A stretch of DNA of 64,000 nucleotides from Gemmatimonadota bacterium (GTDB lineage: Bacteria; Gemmatimonadota; Gemmatimonadetes; Gemmatimonadales; Gemmatimonadaceae), in NCBI GenBank assembly GCA_026387915.1, contig JAPLKS010000007.1, forward strand, positions 186,001-250,000, written 5' to 3'. The position numbers and the translations under genes are program-made. Position 1 is the stretch's first letter. Each line of letters starts with the position of its first letter. Under the pieces are notes generated by a model. It was not told where the DNA came from. It searched no databases and was given only the letters and a program-made list of their open reading frames with translations. Below are positions 33,031-42,456 of the stretch, piece after piece.

Positions 33031-34718
33031 TGCGAAACTCCAGGGTCGGTGGCGACCGGCAAGTAGACGGTAAAGCGGGTGCCCTGCGGCGTGCTGTCCA
33101 CCAACACGAGCCCGGCGTGCGCCTCGACCGAGCGGTGCGTAATGGCGAGCCCGAGCCCGGTGCCACCGGGCTTGGTCGTCGTGAACGGTTCAAACAGGCG
33201 CGCCTGCACCTCGGCGGGAATCCCACTGCCCTGATCCTGAATGACAACGCCGAGCGCACCCGCGGGGAAGGCGACGCCGCTGGGCAGCTGCGAGGCGGAG
33301 GCGACCATCCCTTTCACCTGGACGACAGTGCCAGGAGCGGTCGCTTGTAGCGCGTTGAGGATGAGGTTGAAGAACGCCTGATGGAGTAGGTCTTCATCGC
33401 CCTGCATCGGAGGCAGGTGCGAGGGAATATCGAGCTCAACGGACGCACCTTCTGCGCAGTCTGGATGCTGACTGGCAACCGCCGCCGCCATGCGCACGAC
33501 CGCATTGAGGTCCACCGCGTCGCGACGCGTCACGCGCACCCGCGCAAAGTCGAGAAACTCCGAGAGCAGCCGCGAGAGTCGGTCGCTCTCGCGGACGATT
33601 AATCCACCAAGGGTTCGTTCGTCGTCATTGGCCGCCGGCCGACGCGACATCTGTTCGACCGCGCTACGAATGGAGGCGAGTGGATTCTTGATTTCGTGCG
33701 CGAGCGACGCCGAAAGCTCGGCCACCGCTTCGAGGCGCTGCGCGCGCAAATGCAGTAACTCGAGGCGCTTCTGGTCGGAGATATCGTTGAAAATGGCGGT
33801 GGTGGTGCGCCACGCATTGTCGCCATCGCCTTCGGACGACGTGGTGGTGATCCCCACCGGGAAGGTTTCCTCGGCACGCACGACGAGGCCTTCGGTGCGC
33901 GAGGTGACGGTGCGCGAGACGATGGCCGCGCTGAGGGCGTCGGCCAGCACCGGCATGGCCGTGCGGAGCACGTCGAGAATCGGTTCCCCGATGCGCGTGC
34001 TGAGCGGAACGCCGATCAGTTCCTCGGCGAACGGATTCGCGAACAAGAGCCCGCCGGCATCGTCTACGGTGAGAATGCCGCTCCGGATATTGTCGAGAAT
34101 GTCCTTTTCACGCAGCCGCACGCTCTTGAGTTCGGCGGCGAGTCGCTGGGTACCCTGCCCCGCCTCGCGCAGTCGCGCGCTGATGTACGCGGTAATGATG
34201 GCGACGGCGGAGAAGACGACGAGCTGCAACCAGAAGTCGAAGGCCAGCTGGCCGTCGGTAAACGAAATGGCATCGGCGAGGTAGATGACGATGCCCAACA
34301 GTGCGATGAGCAGAGCGCCGCCAATCGGAAAGAGCAGCGCGGCGCCAGCATTGACGAGGATGTAGAGCGCGGCAAAGCCCGAGCGCTCGCCGCCCGTGAG
34401 GTGCACCACGGCGGTCACGACGAGCAAGTCGACGATGCACTGCGAGTAGAGGAACGCCTCGCTGATCGGACGGCGCTGAATGTCGCTCCAGAAGAACGAC
34501 GCGCTCGTGAAGCCGAAGGCGCCGACGAAACTCAAGGTGGCGACGAGCGTCTTCTGCGCGAGCGTGGTTTCGAAGCCGGCCAACGGCCACCACCAGATGG
34601 CGGCGATGAAAATGGCGGCGGCCACCGATAGGCGAGCGACATAAATCCAGCGCAGGAAGCGTCTGGGCTCCAGCACCGCCTGCCATCTGGTGTCAGAGAG
34701 CGAAAAGAATGTCGTCAT
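33027..34718 (-). CDS. pilS: PilS-like membrane sensor histidine kinase
   Basis: 563 residues. Six membrane helices in the first 180 residues as in PilS, then PAS (205-320), HisKA with His341 (SLAHEIKNPLASI), and HATPase with N box FFNLILNAL, DQGSGIP and GGTGLGLAI. In other bacteria PilS senses pilin in the membrane. Genes pilS and pilR are joined by a 4-bp overlap and are upstream of the pilus genes. Confidence 0.93.
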   Translation of the reverse strand: MTTFFSLSDTRWQAVLEPRRFLRWIYVARLSVAAAIFIAAIWWWPLAGFETTLAQKTLVATLSFVGAFGFTSASFFWSDIQRRPISEAFLYSQCIVDLLVVTAVVHLTGGERSGFAALYILVNAGAALLFPIGGALLIALLGIVIYLADAISFTDGQLAFDFWLQLVVFSAVAIITAYISARLREAGQGTQRLAAELKSVRLREKDILDNIRSGILTVDDAGGLLFANPFAEELIGVPLSTRIGEPILDVLRTAMPVLADALSAAIVSRTVTSRTEGLVVRAEETFPVGITTTSSEGDGDNAWRTTTAIFNDISDQKRLELLHLRAQRLEAVAELSASLAHEIKNPLASIRSAVEQMSRRPAANDDERTLGGLIVRESDRLSRLLSEFLDFARVRVTRRDAVDLNAVVRMAAAVASQHPDCAEGASVELDIPSHLPPMQGDEDLLHQAFFNLILNALQATAPGTVVQVKGMVASASQLPSGVAFPAGALGVVIQDQGSGIPAEVQARLFEPFTTTKPGGTGLGLAITHRSVEAHAGLVLVDSTPQGTRFTVYLPVATDPGVSQ

Positions 34719-34810
34719 GAACGCCCGGGGTGTATTGCAGAATGCCTCGGTAGCATTGTGGCCTCCGGTGTTGCATTTTGCAAGAGCAGCGACCTAATCA
34801 ATACTATTTT

Positions 34811-35278
34811 ATGAGCACACGCGACGAGACCTCCCCACACGCCGAAACCCCTGACCGGGGACTGGAAGTGCGCCCCGGCCTTTGGATTCCGTGGCGGGAG
34901 TTGGAGGTTCGCGCGACGAAGAGTGGTGGGCCGGGCGGCCAGCATGTGAACACGTCGTCCACCCGAATCGAGCTGGTGTGGAACGTGCGCACTACCAGCG
35001 TACTCGATGAGGCGGCACGCGGGCTCCTGCTGACCGCGATTGCGTCCCGGTTGGACAGTGCCGGATGCTTACGCATTGTGGCGAGCGACACGCGGAGCCA
35101 GAAGCAAAATCGCGAGCTCGCCGAAGCGCGATTGGCGGCGCTCGTGGCACGCGGCCTCGTGGTGCCGCGGCGGCGCAAGAAGACAAAGCCCACGCGTGGA
35201 TCCGTCGAACGGCGTCTCTCGACGAAGCGCCGCCATGCCGACAAGAAGAGCAACCGACGCCGGGAGAATGACGACTGA
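34811..35278 (+). CDS. arfB: ArfB, alternative ribosome-rescue peptidyl-tRNA hydrolase
   Basis: 155 residues from ATG 34811. RF-1-like domain with the GGQ motif (42-44, KSGGPGGQHVNTSSTRIEL), then a long basic C-terminal tail (RRRKKTKPTRGS...KSNRRRE) that enters the empty mRNA channel. It releases nascent chains from stalled ribosomes. Its stop codon overlaps the sulP ATG (TGATG). Reading frames over the opposite strand here are shadows. Confidence 0.94.
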   Translation: MSTRDETSPHAETPDRGLEVRPGLWIPWRELEVRATKSGGPGGQHVNTSSTRIELVWNVRTTSVLDEAARGLLLTAIASRLDSAGCLRIVASDTRSQKQNRELAEARLAALVARGLVVPRRRKKTKPTRGSVERRLSTKRRHADKKSNRRRENDD

Positions 35279-36945
35279 TGTTGGTCCCTAAACTTTGGTC
35301 CACCCTGCGTGGCTACAATCGCCAGCTGTTCGCGGCCGACGCCACGGCGGGGGTGATCGTAGGAATTGTCGCGCTGCCGCTGTCGATTGCCTTTGCGATT
35401 GCGAGCGGACTGGGGCCGCAGGCCGGGCTCTACACCGCCATCATCGCCGGCTTCCTGATTTCGGCGCTCGGCGGCTCGCGCGTGCAGATCGGCGGGCCGA
35501 CGGGCGCGTTCGTCGTCATCGTGTATGGCATCGTCCAGAAATACGGCGTGGACGGCTTGACGGTTGCCACCATCATGGCTGGCGTCATTCTCATTATTCT
35601 TGGCCTCGCCAAACTCGGTGGGGCGATCAAGTTCATTCCGCATCCGGTGGTCACCGGTTTCACGAGCGGCATTGCGGTGATCATTTTCAGCGGGCAGATG
35701 CGCGATTTCTTTGGCCTCGCCATGAAGTCGGTTCCGGCCGAGTTCATTGGCAAGGTGGAGGCGCTCGCCGAGCATGCGAACACCGGCAGCCCGTGGGCGA
35801 TCGCTATTGCACTCGCGACCGTACTGATCGTGACATTTGGACCGCGCGTCACCACGAAAGTCCCATCGCCCTTTGTGGCGTTGATTGCGACAACGGCACT
35901 CGTGCAACTGGCCGGATTGCCACTGGAAACAATTGGCAGTCGCTTTGGCGGTATTGATGCGTCGTTTCCGCATCCGCACTGGCCGTCGATTTCGCTGCAC
36001 GATCTCACGCAGTTGGTGGCGCCCGCGTTCACGATCGCGATGCTCGGCGGCATAGAATCGTTGTTGTCGGCGGTGGTGGCCGACGGCATGATTGGCACGC
36101 GCCACCGCTCGAATATGGAACTCGTGGCGCAAGGCGTGGCGAATGTGGTCACGCCGCTCTTCGGTGGAATTCCGGCGACCGGTGCGATTGCGCGCACCGC
36201 GACCAACATCAAAGCCGGCGGCCGCACGCCGATTGCCGGCATTGTGCATGCGCTGACGCTGCTCGTGATCACCCTGTTCTTTGGCCGGTGGGCCGCGCTC
36301 ATTCCGATGGCGACGCTCGCCGGGATTCTCGTGGTGGTCGCCTACCACATGAGCGAGTGGAGGACCTTTCGCGCCACGCTGCGCGCGCCGCGCAGTGACG
36401 TCGCCGTCCTACTCACCACCTTCGGCCTGACGGTACTGGTGGATCTCACCGTGGCACTGGGCGTGGGGATGGTGCTGGCGTCGTTCCTCTTTATGCGGAA
36501 GATGGCCGAGGTGACGCAGGTCGCCGCAGTGACCGACATGTTCACCGATCGCGAGGGCGAAGACGCGCAGGGCGTGGCGCTGCGCTCGGTGCCGAAGGGT
36601 GTGGAGATTTATGAAATCGACGGACCGTTCTTCTTTGGCGCCGCCGAAAAATTCAAGGAAACGATCGCCTCGATGGCGCGCCCACCGCGCGTCCTGATTT
36701 TGCGTATGCGCAAAGTGGGGCTGCTCGACGCCACGGGGATCGCGCTGATTCGCGATCTCTCGCAGAAGGGGCGCCACGACGGCACCACCCTCGTGCTCTC
36801 GGGCCTGCATTCACAGCCGATGGTCGCGCTCACGAACTCCGACCTGCTCGACGTGATTGGCGAAGACAACTGCGTCGGCGACATCGACGACGCCATTGCT
36901 CGCGCGGCCGTACTGATGGCCGCGCCCGTGCCCCCGCGCCGCTAG
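35278..36945 (+). CDS. SulP/SLC26 anion transporter with STAS domain
   Basis: 555 residues. 12-14 membrane helices with the SulP signatures (ADATAGVIVGIVALPLSIAFAIASG and GGSRVQIGGPTGAFV), and a C-terminal STAS domain (about 430-545: VEIYEIDGPFFFGAAEKF, RMRKVGLLDATG). Such carriers move sulfate, bicarbonate or dicarboxylates with protons or sodium. The substrate cannot be told from sequence. Overlaps arfB by one base, so they are co-transcribed. Confidence 0.93.
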   Translation: MLVPKLWSTLRGYNRQLFAADATAGVIVGIVALPLSIAFAIASGLGPQAGLYTAIIAGFLISALGGSRVQIGGPTGAFVVIVYGIVQKYGVDGLTVATIMAGVILIILGLAKLGGAIKFIPHPVVTGFTSGIAVIIFSGQMRDFFGLAMKSVPAEFIGKVEALAEHANTGSPWAIAIALATVLIVTFGPRVTTKVPSPFVALIATTALVQLAGLPLETIGSRFGGIDASFPHPHWPSISLHDLTQLVAPAFTIAMLGGIESLLSAVVADGMIGTRHRSNMELVAQGVANVVTPLFGGIPATGAIARTATNIKAGGRTPIAGIVHALTLLVITLFFGRWAALIPMATLAGILVVVAYHMSEWRTFRATLRAPRSDVAVLLTTFGLTVLVDLTVALGVGMVLASFLFMRKMAEVTQVAAVTDMFTDREGEDAQGVALRSVPKGVEIYEIDGPFFFGAAEKFKETIASMARPPRVLILRMRKVGLLDATGIALIRDLSQKGRHDGTTLVLSGLHSQPMVALTNSDLLDVIGEDNCVGDIDDAIARAAVLMAAPVPPRR

Positions 36946-36960
36946 TGCTTCGCGGCGCGG
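36934..36960. terminator. Hairpin between convergent sulP and zinc protease genes
   Basis: A 9-bp GC stem (ccgcgccgc with its complement) with the sulP stop codon in the loop region. No T-tail; possible bidirectional terminator. Confidence 0.4.
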
Positions 36961-36970
36961 GGCCACACGG

Positions 36971-39436
36971 CTACGGTGTGGGTTCGCCGAACGGATCGCC
37001 CGGCGGCGGACGCAGCGCCGGCGTGAGTACGGGGAGTTCTCCCTTCTCGGCGTAGCGTGCGATCGCGGTGGCAATCGCACGCCAGTGCGCACGGCCGTCG
37101 TCGGTGGTGGCCGAGGCACTTTTGGCCGTCGCCGCCGCCCGCAACTGCACGAGTTCAAACTCCGCGATGGCGCGTACTTCGGGCGACGCTTCTTTGTCGG
37201 CCGCGAGCAGAATCATCCGATCGGCTACGGCGCGCTGCGTTACGCGCTGAATGGCGGCGAGCTTACCGCTCGCATTGACCGGCGCATCCCAGGTGCCTTT
37301 GACGAGCGTGCGCATGGCTTCTTGCAGACTAAAGCCATTGGGCGTGCGAGCGGCGTATTGCACCATGCGGGCGGCGCGCTCGCGCTGCAGAATACCATCC
37401 ACAATCATTTGGGCGAGCGAACGCGCGGCACCCAGTTCGTCGAAGGCTGGCTCGGTGCGTTCGCCAATGAGTTCCACATTGCCGCCCGCATCGAGGCGCG
37501 GCGCAAAGAGGGTGAGGAGCGTGTCGGGAATGGCGAGTTCGCGCGGGTCGAGTGCCGAGAGCAACTGCTTGATGGCGTCGCGCTGACGTGCCGGACTGAT
37601 GATGCGCGTGGCCTGTTGGCCGTCGCCCTTGAGGGCGTTGGCGTACTCGAGGCCGCCGAGCGTTTTGGTGACCGCGTTAATGGCAAAGCGGTGAAAGAAG
37701 TAGACGAGCGGAAAGCGGTCCTGCAGAATGGCGAGCGGCTCTCCCGCGCGAATATTGAGCAGGCCAAACCGACTGATGGCCACGCGGCGTGTGTCGCTTT
37801 GATTGCGCAGGAAATCGCTGGCGGTCGCGGCATCGTCCCACAGGTTGGTGCGCGGATCCGCGGCGCTCTCGGGGCGCGCGTCGCCGTCGCTCAAGTACAG
37901 ATAATTCTTTTTGAGGCCGTCCGCGACAATGGCGGCGAGGGTGTCGCGCTCCGAGGCCGGAGGAAAGACACCGTAGCCCCAGTGGATGGCCCACACATCG
38001 TACGCGCCAGGGCCGGAGGCGTAGGCGGTGCTGATGTCGATCTCCCCGTTCTTCAGCAGCACACGCGGTGCGGGATAATCCATAACCGAGCCGCGTTCGT
38101 AGGTGCTCGCGATGTAGTTGTGCTGTAAGCCGAGGGTGTGCCCCACTTCGTGCGCACTCACCTGGCGAATGCGTGAGAGCACAAAGGCGGTGTCGGCTGC
38201 GGCTGCATCGGCGCCCATGAAGGCGGCGTAGATGCTGTAGTCGGTGCGATTGCGATGTGAGTCCATACGCGCCATCCCCTTGATCATCTCGCCCGTGCGC
38301 GGGTCGGTGAGCGCGCCACCGACGCTCCAGCCGCGTTCGTTGCGATTGATCCACTGCACCACGTTGTACCGCGCGTCCATGGGATCCACGCCCTCGGGGA
38401 GCAGCTCGACCTTGAAGCCGCCCTTCAATCCGGCGCGGTCAAACGCTTCGCTCCAGAACGCGACGCCCTGCAGCGTGGCGGTGCGGAGGGGTTCGGGAAT
38501 GCCGCGGTCCACGTAGTAGACAATGGGATTCTTGATGGGACTCGAGGCGTCGTTGGGATTGACGCGCTCCAGCCGATGGCGTGCGGCCCACGTTTGTTCG
38601 AGCTGTGCCTGAATGGGCTGCGCATAATCTTTGAAGGTGACGCCAAAGAATCCGACACGCGGGTCGGCCACGCGGGGACGAAATGCGGTATCGGGCAGAC
38701 GCAGGAGTGTGATGTGCTGGCGGAAGTTGAGCGCACGCGCGTCTGGGGCGAGTCGGCCGAGCCCGCCACCGGCGTCGCCCGTGGCAGCGAGGGTCAGCGC
38801 CACGTCGATCTCGGTGTTGTCGGGAAATGCTTTGGTATAGGGCTTGTAGAAGCGCGAGCGGTCACGCGCAACGACATATGTGCCTTGGCGATTCCGCGCG
38901 AAGGTGCCGGCAATCTCATTCCAGTCGCGCAGCACGAGATCGGTGGCGTCCACCAGCAGTCGTCCGCCTTCCTCGGCGATAATCGGTAGCGCCGCGACCG
39001 TGCTGTTCGAAAACGCTTCGGCGACGGCGCGTTGTTGATCGGCGTTGCCGCTCGAGCGGAACTGAGTGTTCTCGAACACGACAAAGACGCGCTCCCCCGT
39101 TTTTTCAAATCGCGCGACGCGCACGCCGCCGCCCGAACCACGGTCGAGGCCGAGCGCGTTTGAGCCAAAGCCTGTGGCGAGCGTGGTCATGAAGAGCACG
39201 CGCGTGGAGTCGCGCGGAATCTCGAGGTAGAGCGCGCCGGTGCGATCGTTGAGATAGAGCGGCACGAAGCCGTCGCGCTTTTCGAACCCGGCGGTGCGCG
39301 CCGCGATCGTCGTGGCGACCGGTGCGGCCGGGACGGCTGCCGCTGGTGCCGGCGGTGCGGACGACTGTTGCGCGACGAGTGAGGAGGTCAACGCGAAAGC
39401 CGCGAGGGCCAACACGGTGGAGACACGACGGAACAT
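36971..39436 (-). CDS. Secreted DUF5117/DUF4953-type zinc metalloprotease
   Basis: 821 residues from ATG 39436. Signal peptide with AQQ cleavage (near 25), a low-complexity Pro/Ala stretch, then an N-terminal beta domain (DUF5117-like) and a gluzincin-like catalytic part with HEVGHTLGLQHN (about residue 430) and YDVWAIHWGYG. C-terminal helical part. Exported, probably periplasmic or outer-membrane associated peptidase. Families with this fold are abundant in Gemmatimonadota and Bacteroidota; function is not established. Convergent with sulP. Confidence 0.87.
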   Translation of the reverse strand: MFRRVSTVLALAAFALTSSLVAQQSSAPPAPAAAVPAAPVATTIAARTAGFEKRDGFVPLYLNDRTGALYLEIPRDSTRVLFMTTLATGFGSNALGLDRGSGGGVRVARFEKTGERVFVVFENTQFRSSGNADQQRAVAEAFSNSTVAALPIIAEEGGRLLVDATDLVLRDWNEIAGTFARNRQGTYVVARDRSRFYKPYTKAFPDNTEIDVALTLAATGDAGGGLGRLAPDARALNFRQHITLLRLPDTAFRPRVADPRVGFFGVTFKDYAQPIQAQLEQTWAARHRLERVNPNDASSPIKNPIVYYVDRGIPEPLRTATLQGVAFWSEAFDRAGLKGGFKVELLPEGVDPMDARYNVVQWINRNERGWSVGGALTDPRTGEMIKGMARMDSHRNRTDYSIYAAFMGADAAAADTAFVLSRIRQVSAHEVGHTLGLQHNYIASTYERGSVMDYPAPRVLLKNGEIDISTAYASGPGAYDVWAIHWGYGVFPPASERDTLAAIVADGLKKNYLYLSDGDARPESAADPRTNLWDDAATASDFLRNQSDTRRVAISRFGLLNIRAGEPLAILQDRFPLVYFFHRFAINAVTKTLGGLEYANALKGDGQQATRIISPARQRDAIKQLLSALDPRELAIPDTLLTLFAPRLDAGGNVELIGERTEPAFDELGAARSLAQMIVDGILQRERAARMVQYAARTPNGFSLQEAMRTLVKGTWDAPVNASGKLAAIQRVTQRAVADRMILLAADKEASPEVRAIAEFELVQLRAAATAKSASATTDDGRAHWRAIATAIARYAEKGELPVLTPALRPPPGDPFGEPTP

Positions 39437-39473
39437 GAGCAACTCCCTGAAGTCCAAAGTGAAGGCCAACGCG

Positions 39474-39511
39474 CGCGGGCCCGCGAAGACATCAGTCGGC
39501 GCGGGCCCGCG
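39474..39511 (-). terminator. Hairpin with duplicated palindrome after the LolA-like gene
   Basis: The 12-bp palindrome cgcgggcccgcg occurs twice (39474 and 39500) and can form a 12-bp stem with a 14-base loop. It lies just after the stop of the LolA-like gene. No clear T-tail. Confidence 0.5.
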
Positions 39512-39534
39512 TGGTTCCTGCATACGAGTGCGGC

Positions 39535-40305
39535 TTACGGCTTGACGAGCGCCTTGATGGCGTCGGGGAGCGCGAAGTTCGCGACATCCACCTTGTCGAA
39601 CTCAACCGCGGTGAAGCTGAGCGTCATGTCGAACTGACCGCCCTTGGTGGCGATCTTTGTTGGCATTTTGACGCCGCCGAAATCTTTGTAGTCGCTGATC
39701 ACCTGCGTGGTGGTCATCTTGCCGCCGTTCATAGGATCCGGCGTTTCGCGTACGACGCCGGCGGTGAGGCCGGTTTCCACGTCGAAGTACTCAAAGCCTT
39801 CGCCTCCCGCTTTGCGGACGAGCTTCACTTTGTAGCACTTCCGCCCCTCGAAGTCGGCGATCTCCACCGTTTCGGCGCTCGTAAACTTGCTCGCGTCGTG
39901 AAAGCCGCCGTAAAAGTCGCCTTGCGCGATCAGTTCTTTGGCCTGATCGCCGTCGAGCAACACGGGGCCCATGCCAGGCTGCACGGCCCACGCGGTCTTG
40001 CCGTCATAGCCCTGCTGTACTTCACCCATCGGACCGAGGACGATCTTCTGGAGGAACTTGCCGCTCTTTTCCTGCAGCATTTCGAGCGAGGCTTCAAGGC
40101 CCATCGCCGGAATGGCCATGGCGCCCACACGGCGCATGGTGGAGTACTTGTCGAGCGCGGCGCGGCCACCGATGGCCGCGTCGTGCTTGGCCATCAGATC
40201 TTTAGCTGCAGGAATCGCCTGCGCGCGCAGGGGAGCCACCGCAGCGCTCAGCGCGAAGAGGGTGACCGCCGTGGTGGCGGCTAGGGAAAGTCCTGCACGA
40301 CGCAT
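39535..40305 (-). CDS. Secreted LolA-like/outer membrane lipoprotein-sorting fold protein
   Basis: 256 residues from ATG 40305, with GAGG 9 bp upstream. Signal peptide (cleavage after AQA), then an early helical segment AKDLMAKHDAAIGG and an incomplete beta barrel of the LolA/LolB type (GYDGKTAWAVQPG, KVKLVRK, SDYKDFGGVKMPTKI). This family is often seen beside secreted peptidases; it may carry lipids or bind hydrophobic ligand. Its own function is not known. About 100 bp separates it from the zinc protease gene, with a hairpin between. Confidence 0.72.
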   Translation of the reverse strand: MRRAGLSLAATTAVTLFALSAAVAPLRAQAIPAAKDLMAKHDAAIGGRAALDKYSTMRRVGAMAIPAMGLEASLEMLQEKSGKFLQKIVLGPMGEVQQGYDGKTAWAVQPGMGPVLLDGDQAKELIAQGDFYGGFHDASKFTSAETVEIADFEGRKCYKVKLVRKAGGEGFEYFDVETGLTAGVVRETPDPMNGGKMTTTQVISDYKDFGGVKMPTKIATKGGQFDMTLSFTAVEFDKVDVANFALPDAIKALVKP

Positions 40306-40419
40306 CGGATCCTCGGGAGGCGAAAGGAAGAGAGCCGCGGGTCGCGGCCGATGGTGCAATATCGCGGGGTCGGAGGCGCAACGCCACGCGTCCGCCCCCT
40401 ATTCAACACCGGCACCGCC

Positions 40420-40950
40420 TCAGCGGTCCGGCGTCGCAACCGGTAGGCCGGCGCCGATGGCCAGCGAGACGCGCTCCTGCTGCCGGTCGCTGCCGCCAAC
40501 GAGCACCGCGGCCAAGTTGTTCTGCACAATGAGCATCCGCGGAATCCCAAATGGGCTCGCGTTGCCTTTGGGGGCGAGGGTGGTGGTGTCGAGCGTGGCC
40601 GTGGCCTTTTGGCGCGCCAGCGAATCCGGATAGATGAACGCAAACAGGGTGGCCTGCCCCACCTGATAGCGCACCGCGATCGGGGCGGCCCAGTACCGCT
40701 CCGGCTTGTATTCCGGCAACGCCTGCGGAGCCAGCCCGCTACGCACCAGTCGGTCGACGAGGCGCGCGTCGTCCCACCGCCCAGTGCTTGGGGAACGCGC
40801 CGCGACGGACGCTTTGGTGGATTCGGCAGAGACGGCGGCGCGCGCCACGGCTTGTTGCTTGGCTTGCCGCTTGGCGTGCTGCGTGGCGGGGGAGTCGCAC
40901 GCGGCGAGGAGCGCGGTCGCGCAGGTGCAGAGAGCCAAAACCGTCCGCAT
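40420..40950 (-). CDS. Predicted lipoprotein of unknown function
   Basis: 176 residues from ATG 40950. Signal with lipobox LLAAC at residues 14-18, a charged Gln/Lys/Arg/Ala stretch and a globular part (PERYWAAPIAVRYQV, YPDSLARQKATATLD). No family I recognise. It is divergent from the S4-domain gene with only 10 bp between the start codons. Confidence 0.75.
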   Translation of the reverse strand: MRTVLALCTCATALLAACDSPATQHAKRQAKQQAVARAAVSAESTKASVAARSPSTGRWDDARLVDRLVRSGLAPQALPEYKPERYWAAPIAVRYQVGQATLFAFIYPDSLARQKATATLDTTTLAPKGNASPFGIPRMLIVQNNLAAVLVGGSDRQQERVSLAIGAGLPVATPDR

Positions 40951-40960
40951 ATTAGAGCAC

Positions 40961-41371
40961 ATGAGCCGCGAGCAACGAGGAGACGGAGCGCAGCCGGCGG
41001 AGCCGGTGCGGATAGACAAATGGCTGTTTGCCGCGCGGTTTTTCAAGAGCCGATCGCTGGCAGCCGAGGCGATTGGCGGCGGCAAGTTGCAGGTGAACGG
41101 GGACCGCGCCAAGCCGTCGCGCGAGGTAAAGCCGGGCGACACGGTGTGGCTGCGGCTGGGACCCTATGAACATACGGTGGTCGTGCTAATTGCGACGGAG
41201 CACCGAGGGCCCGCGAAAGTCGCTGCCACCTTGTACGAAGAAACCGCGGACTCCAAGACCGCCCGCGCCAAGCATGCGTGGACGCTCAAGCATGCCGGGC
41301 CGGTTATCGAAAGCGGTGCCGGTCGCCCGACCAAGAAAGACCGTCGCATTATCGACAAGCTCCGCGGCTGA
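40961..41371 (+). CDS. hslR: S4-domain RNA-binding heat shock protein Hsp15-like
   Basis: 136 residues from ATG 40961. S4 motif in the first half: VRIDKWLFAARFFKSRSLAAEAI, then GGKLQVNGDRAKPSREVKPGD. C-terminal basic tail (AGRPTKKDRRIIDKL) as in Hsp15, which recycles 50S ribosomal subunits with nascent chains. Divergent from the lipoprotein gene. Confidence 0.9.
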   Translation: MSREQRGDGAQPAEPVRIDKWLFAARFFKSRSLAAEAIGGGKLQVNGDRAKPSREVKPGDTVWLRLGPYEHTVVVLIATEHRGPAKVAATLYEETADSKTARAKHAWTLKHAGPVIESGAGRPTKKDRRIIDKLRG

Positions 41372-41413
41372 GCAGGCGCCGCGCGCGCTTTTGCGCGCGT
41401 GTTCGCGCGCGGC

Positions 41414-41458
41414 GGCCGTGCCGGCCGTGCCGGCCGCTCCGGCCGCTCCGGCCGCTCC
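41414..41458. repeat. Five-copy 9-bp GC-rich tandem repeat
   Basis: Units ggccgtgcc (two copies) then ggccgctcc (three copies) just after the hslR stop, preceded by a GCGCGC-rich inverted stretch. Non-coding between hslR and the esterase stop. Confidence 0.85.
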
Positions 41459-41469
41459 GGCGTGCAGAG

Positions 41470-42153
41470 TTAAGCCGGTGTGGACACGATGGTGCGCAGC
41501 GTGTCGTCGTCGAGCCTGTGTCCACCTTCGAAATTCACCAAACGATAGCGCAGTTCGGCCGCGTCGAGTCGAGCGCGTTCGCCCGCGACGATCTTGGGGG
41601 TCGCGTACTGGTCGCGCGTGCCAATCACGAGCCAGGTGTCCGGGCTGTGGAGCGGCGCGGGCGCCGTGAGGGTGACCTCTGGCGGAAAGGTGGAGCCCCA
41701 GACGATGTGTCGGTGTACCCGAGCGGTACCTGCGGCCACCCACCGTGCGGCGGTGGCCGATCCCTGCGAGAAACCCAGGACAGTGAGGCGCGCGTCGTCG
41801 GCGAGGCGCGGGGCGCACGAGGCGTAGACGGCATCCAAATACGCGAGGTTGTCGGCGATGTCATCAAGCCGCGCTTCCATGGTCATCCAACTCCCGCCGA
41901 CGACCGCCGCGCTCCGATTGCGGGCGCGCTCCTCAACGCTCCCTTCGTAGTAGCGATTGAGCGCCTCTGGGGCCACGATCAGCCGCGTACCGTCGTCAAT
42001 GGCCGCAAAGGACTCGAGGAACGGGGCGGCTAACTGGCTATACCCGTGCAAGACGATCCAGAGGTCGGATATGAGGCCGGTTTCGGGACCGCGGATCGCA
42101 AGACGGGCGGTTCGTCGAACGGTCAGGGAAGCCAGGCGAGCGGAAGAGGTCAT
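41470..42153 (-). CDS. Alpha/beta-hydrolase, phospholipase/carboxylesterase type
   Basis: 227 residues from ATG 42153. Classic esterase order: IVLHGYSQ oxyanion region (33-40), nucleophile Ser129 in GFSQG, catalytic Asp181 (GTRDQ) and His212 (EGGH). Cytoplasmic, no signal. Substrate likely a short acyl ester; the true one is unknown. Upstream N-terminal extension of the frame is rejected. Confidence 0.88.
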   Translation of the reverse strand: MTSSARLASLTVRRTARLAIRGPETGLISDLWIVLHGYSQLAAPFLESFAAIDDGTRLIVAPEALNRYYEGSVEERARNRSAAVVGGSWMTMEARLDDIADNLAYLDAVYASCAPRLADDARLTVLGFSQGSATAARWVAAGTARVHRHIVWGSTFPPEVTLTAPAPLHSPDTWLVIGTRDQYATPKIVAGERARLDAAELRYRLVNFEGGHRLDDDTLRTIVSTPA

Positions 42154-42269
42154 GGGGAGTCGGATTCGGGTGATTACAAGTAACAAATGCTCCAGCCGCT
42201 CAGCCAGTAGGCGATTGCCACGATGGCTCCGTCCCGTTACAATCCCACTCATATTCACGGAGTGTTTCT

Positions 42270-42425
42270 ATGAGCAATGACAGCGTCAATCCGTCGTCGA
42301 AAGGCTGGGGCGTCGCCGCCTTTATTATTGTGCTCGCCATCGTCGCAAACGTGACGGCGTACACGATTCACAAGGCGACGTACCTCAAGCCCGACAAAGC
42401 CCCCGCCGCCGAAGCGACGCGATAG
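42270..42425 (+). CDS. 51-residue single-helix membrane miniprotein
   Basis: ATG 42270, stop TAG at 42423, with CGGAG upstream. 51 residues with one membrane helix (GVAAFIIVLAIVANVTAYTI) and a Lys/Pro/Ala tail. Clear coding frame despite the small size: a normal start and a hydrophobic core. No known family. Next gene starts 31 bp downstream on the same strand, so it is probably co-transcribed. Confidence 0.6.
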   Translation: MSNDSVNPSSKGWGVAAFIIVLAIVANVTAYTIHKATYLKPDKAPAAEATR

Positions 42426-42456
42426 GCGCCGTCGCAGTCGCCGTTGGTGTTGGGCA

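Noticed and set aside
34755-34775. Sigma-54-like TGGCCTCCGGTGTTGCA upstream of arfB
   Set aside because: GG and GC elements are 13 bp apart instead of 12, and the -24 box is poor.
34804-36348. Minus-strand 514-residue open frame
   Set aside because: It lies wholly opposite arfB and the SulP gene, is rich in Arg/His/Gln with no family features, and is a GC-driven shadow frame.
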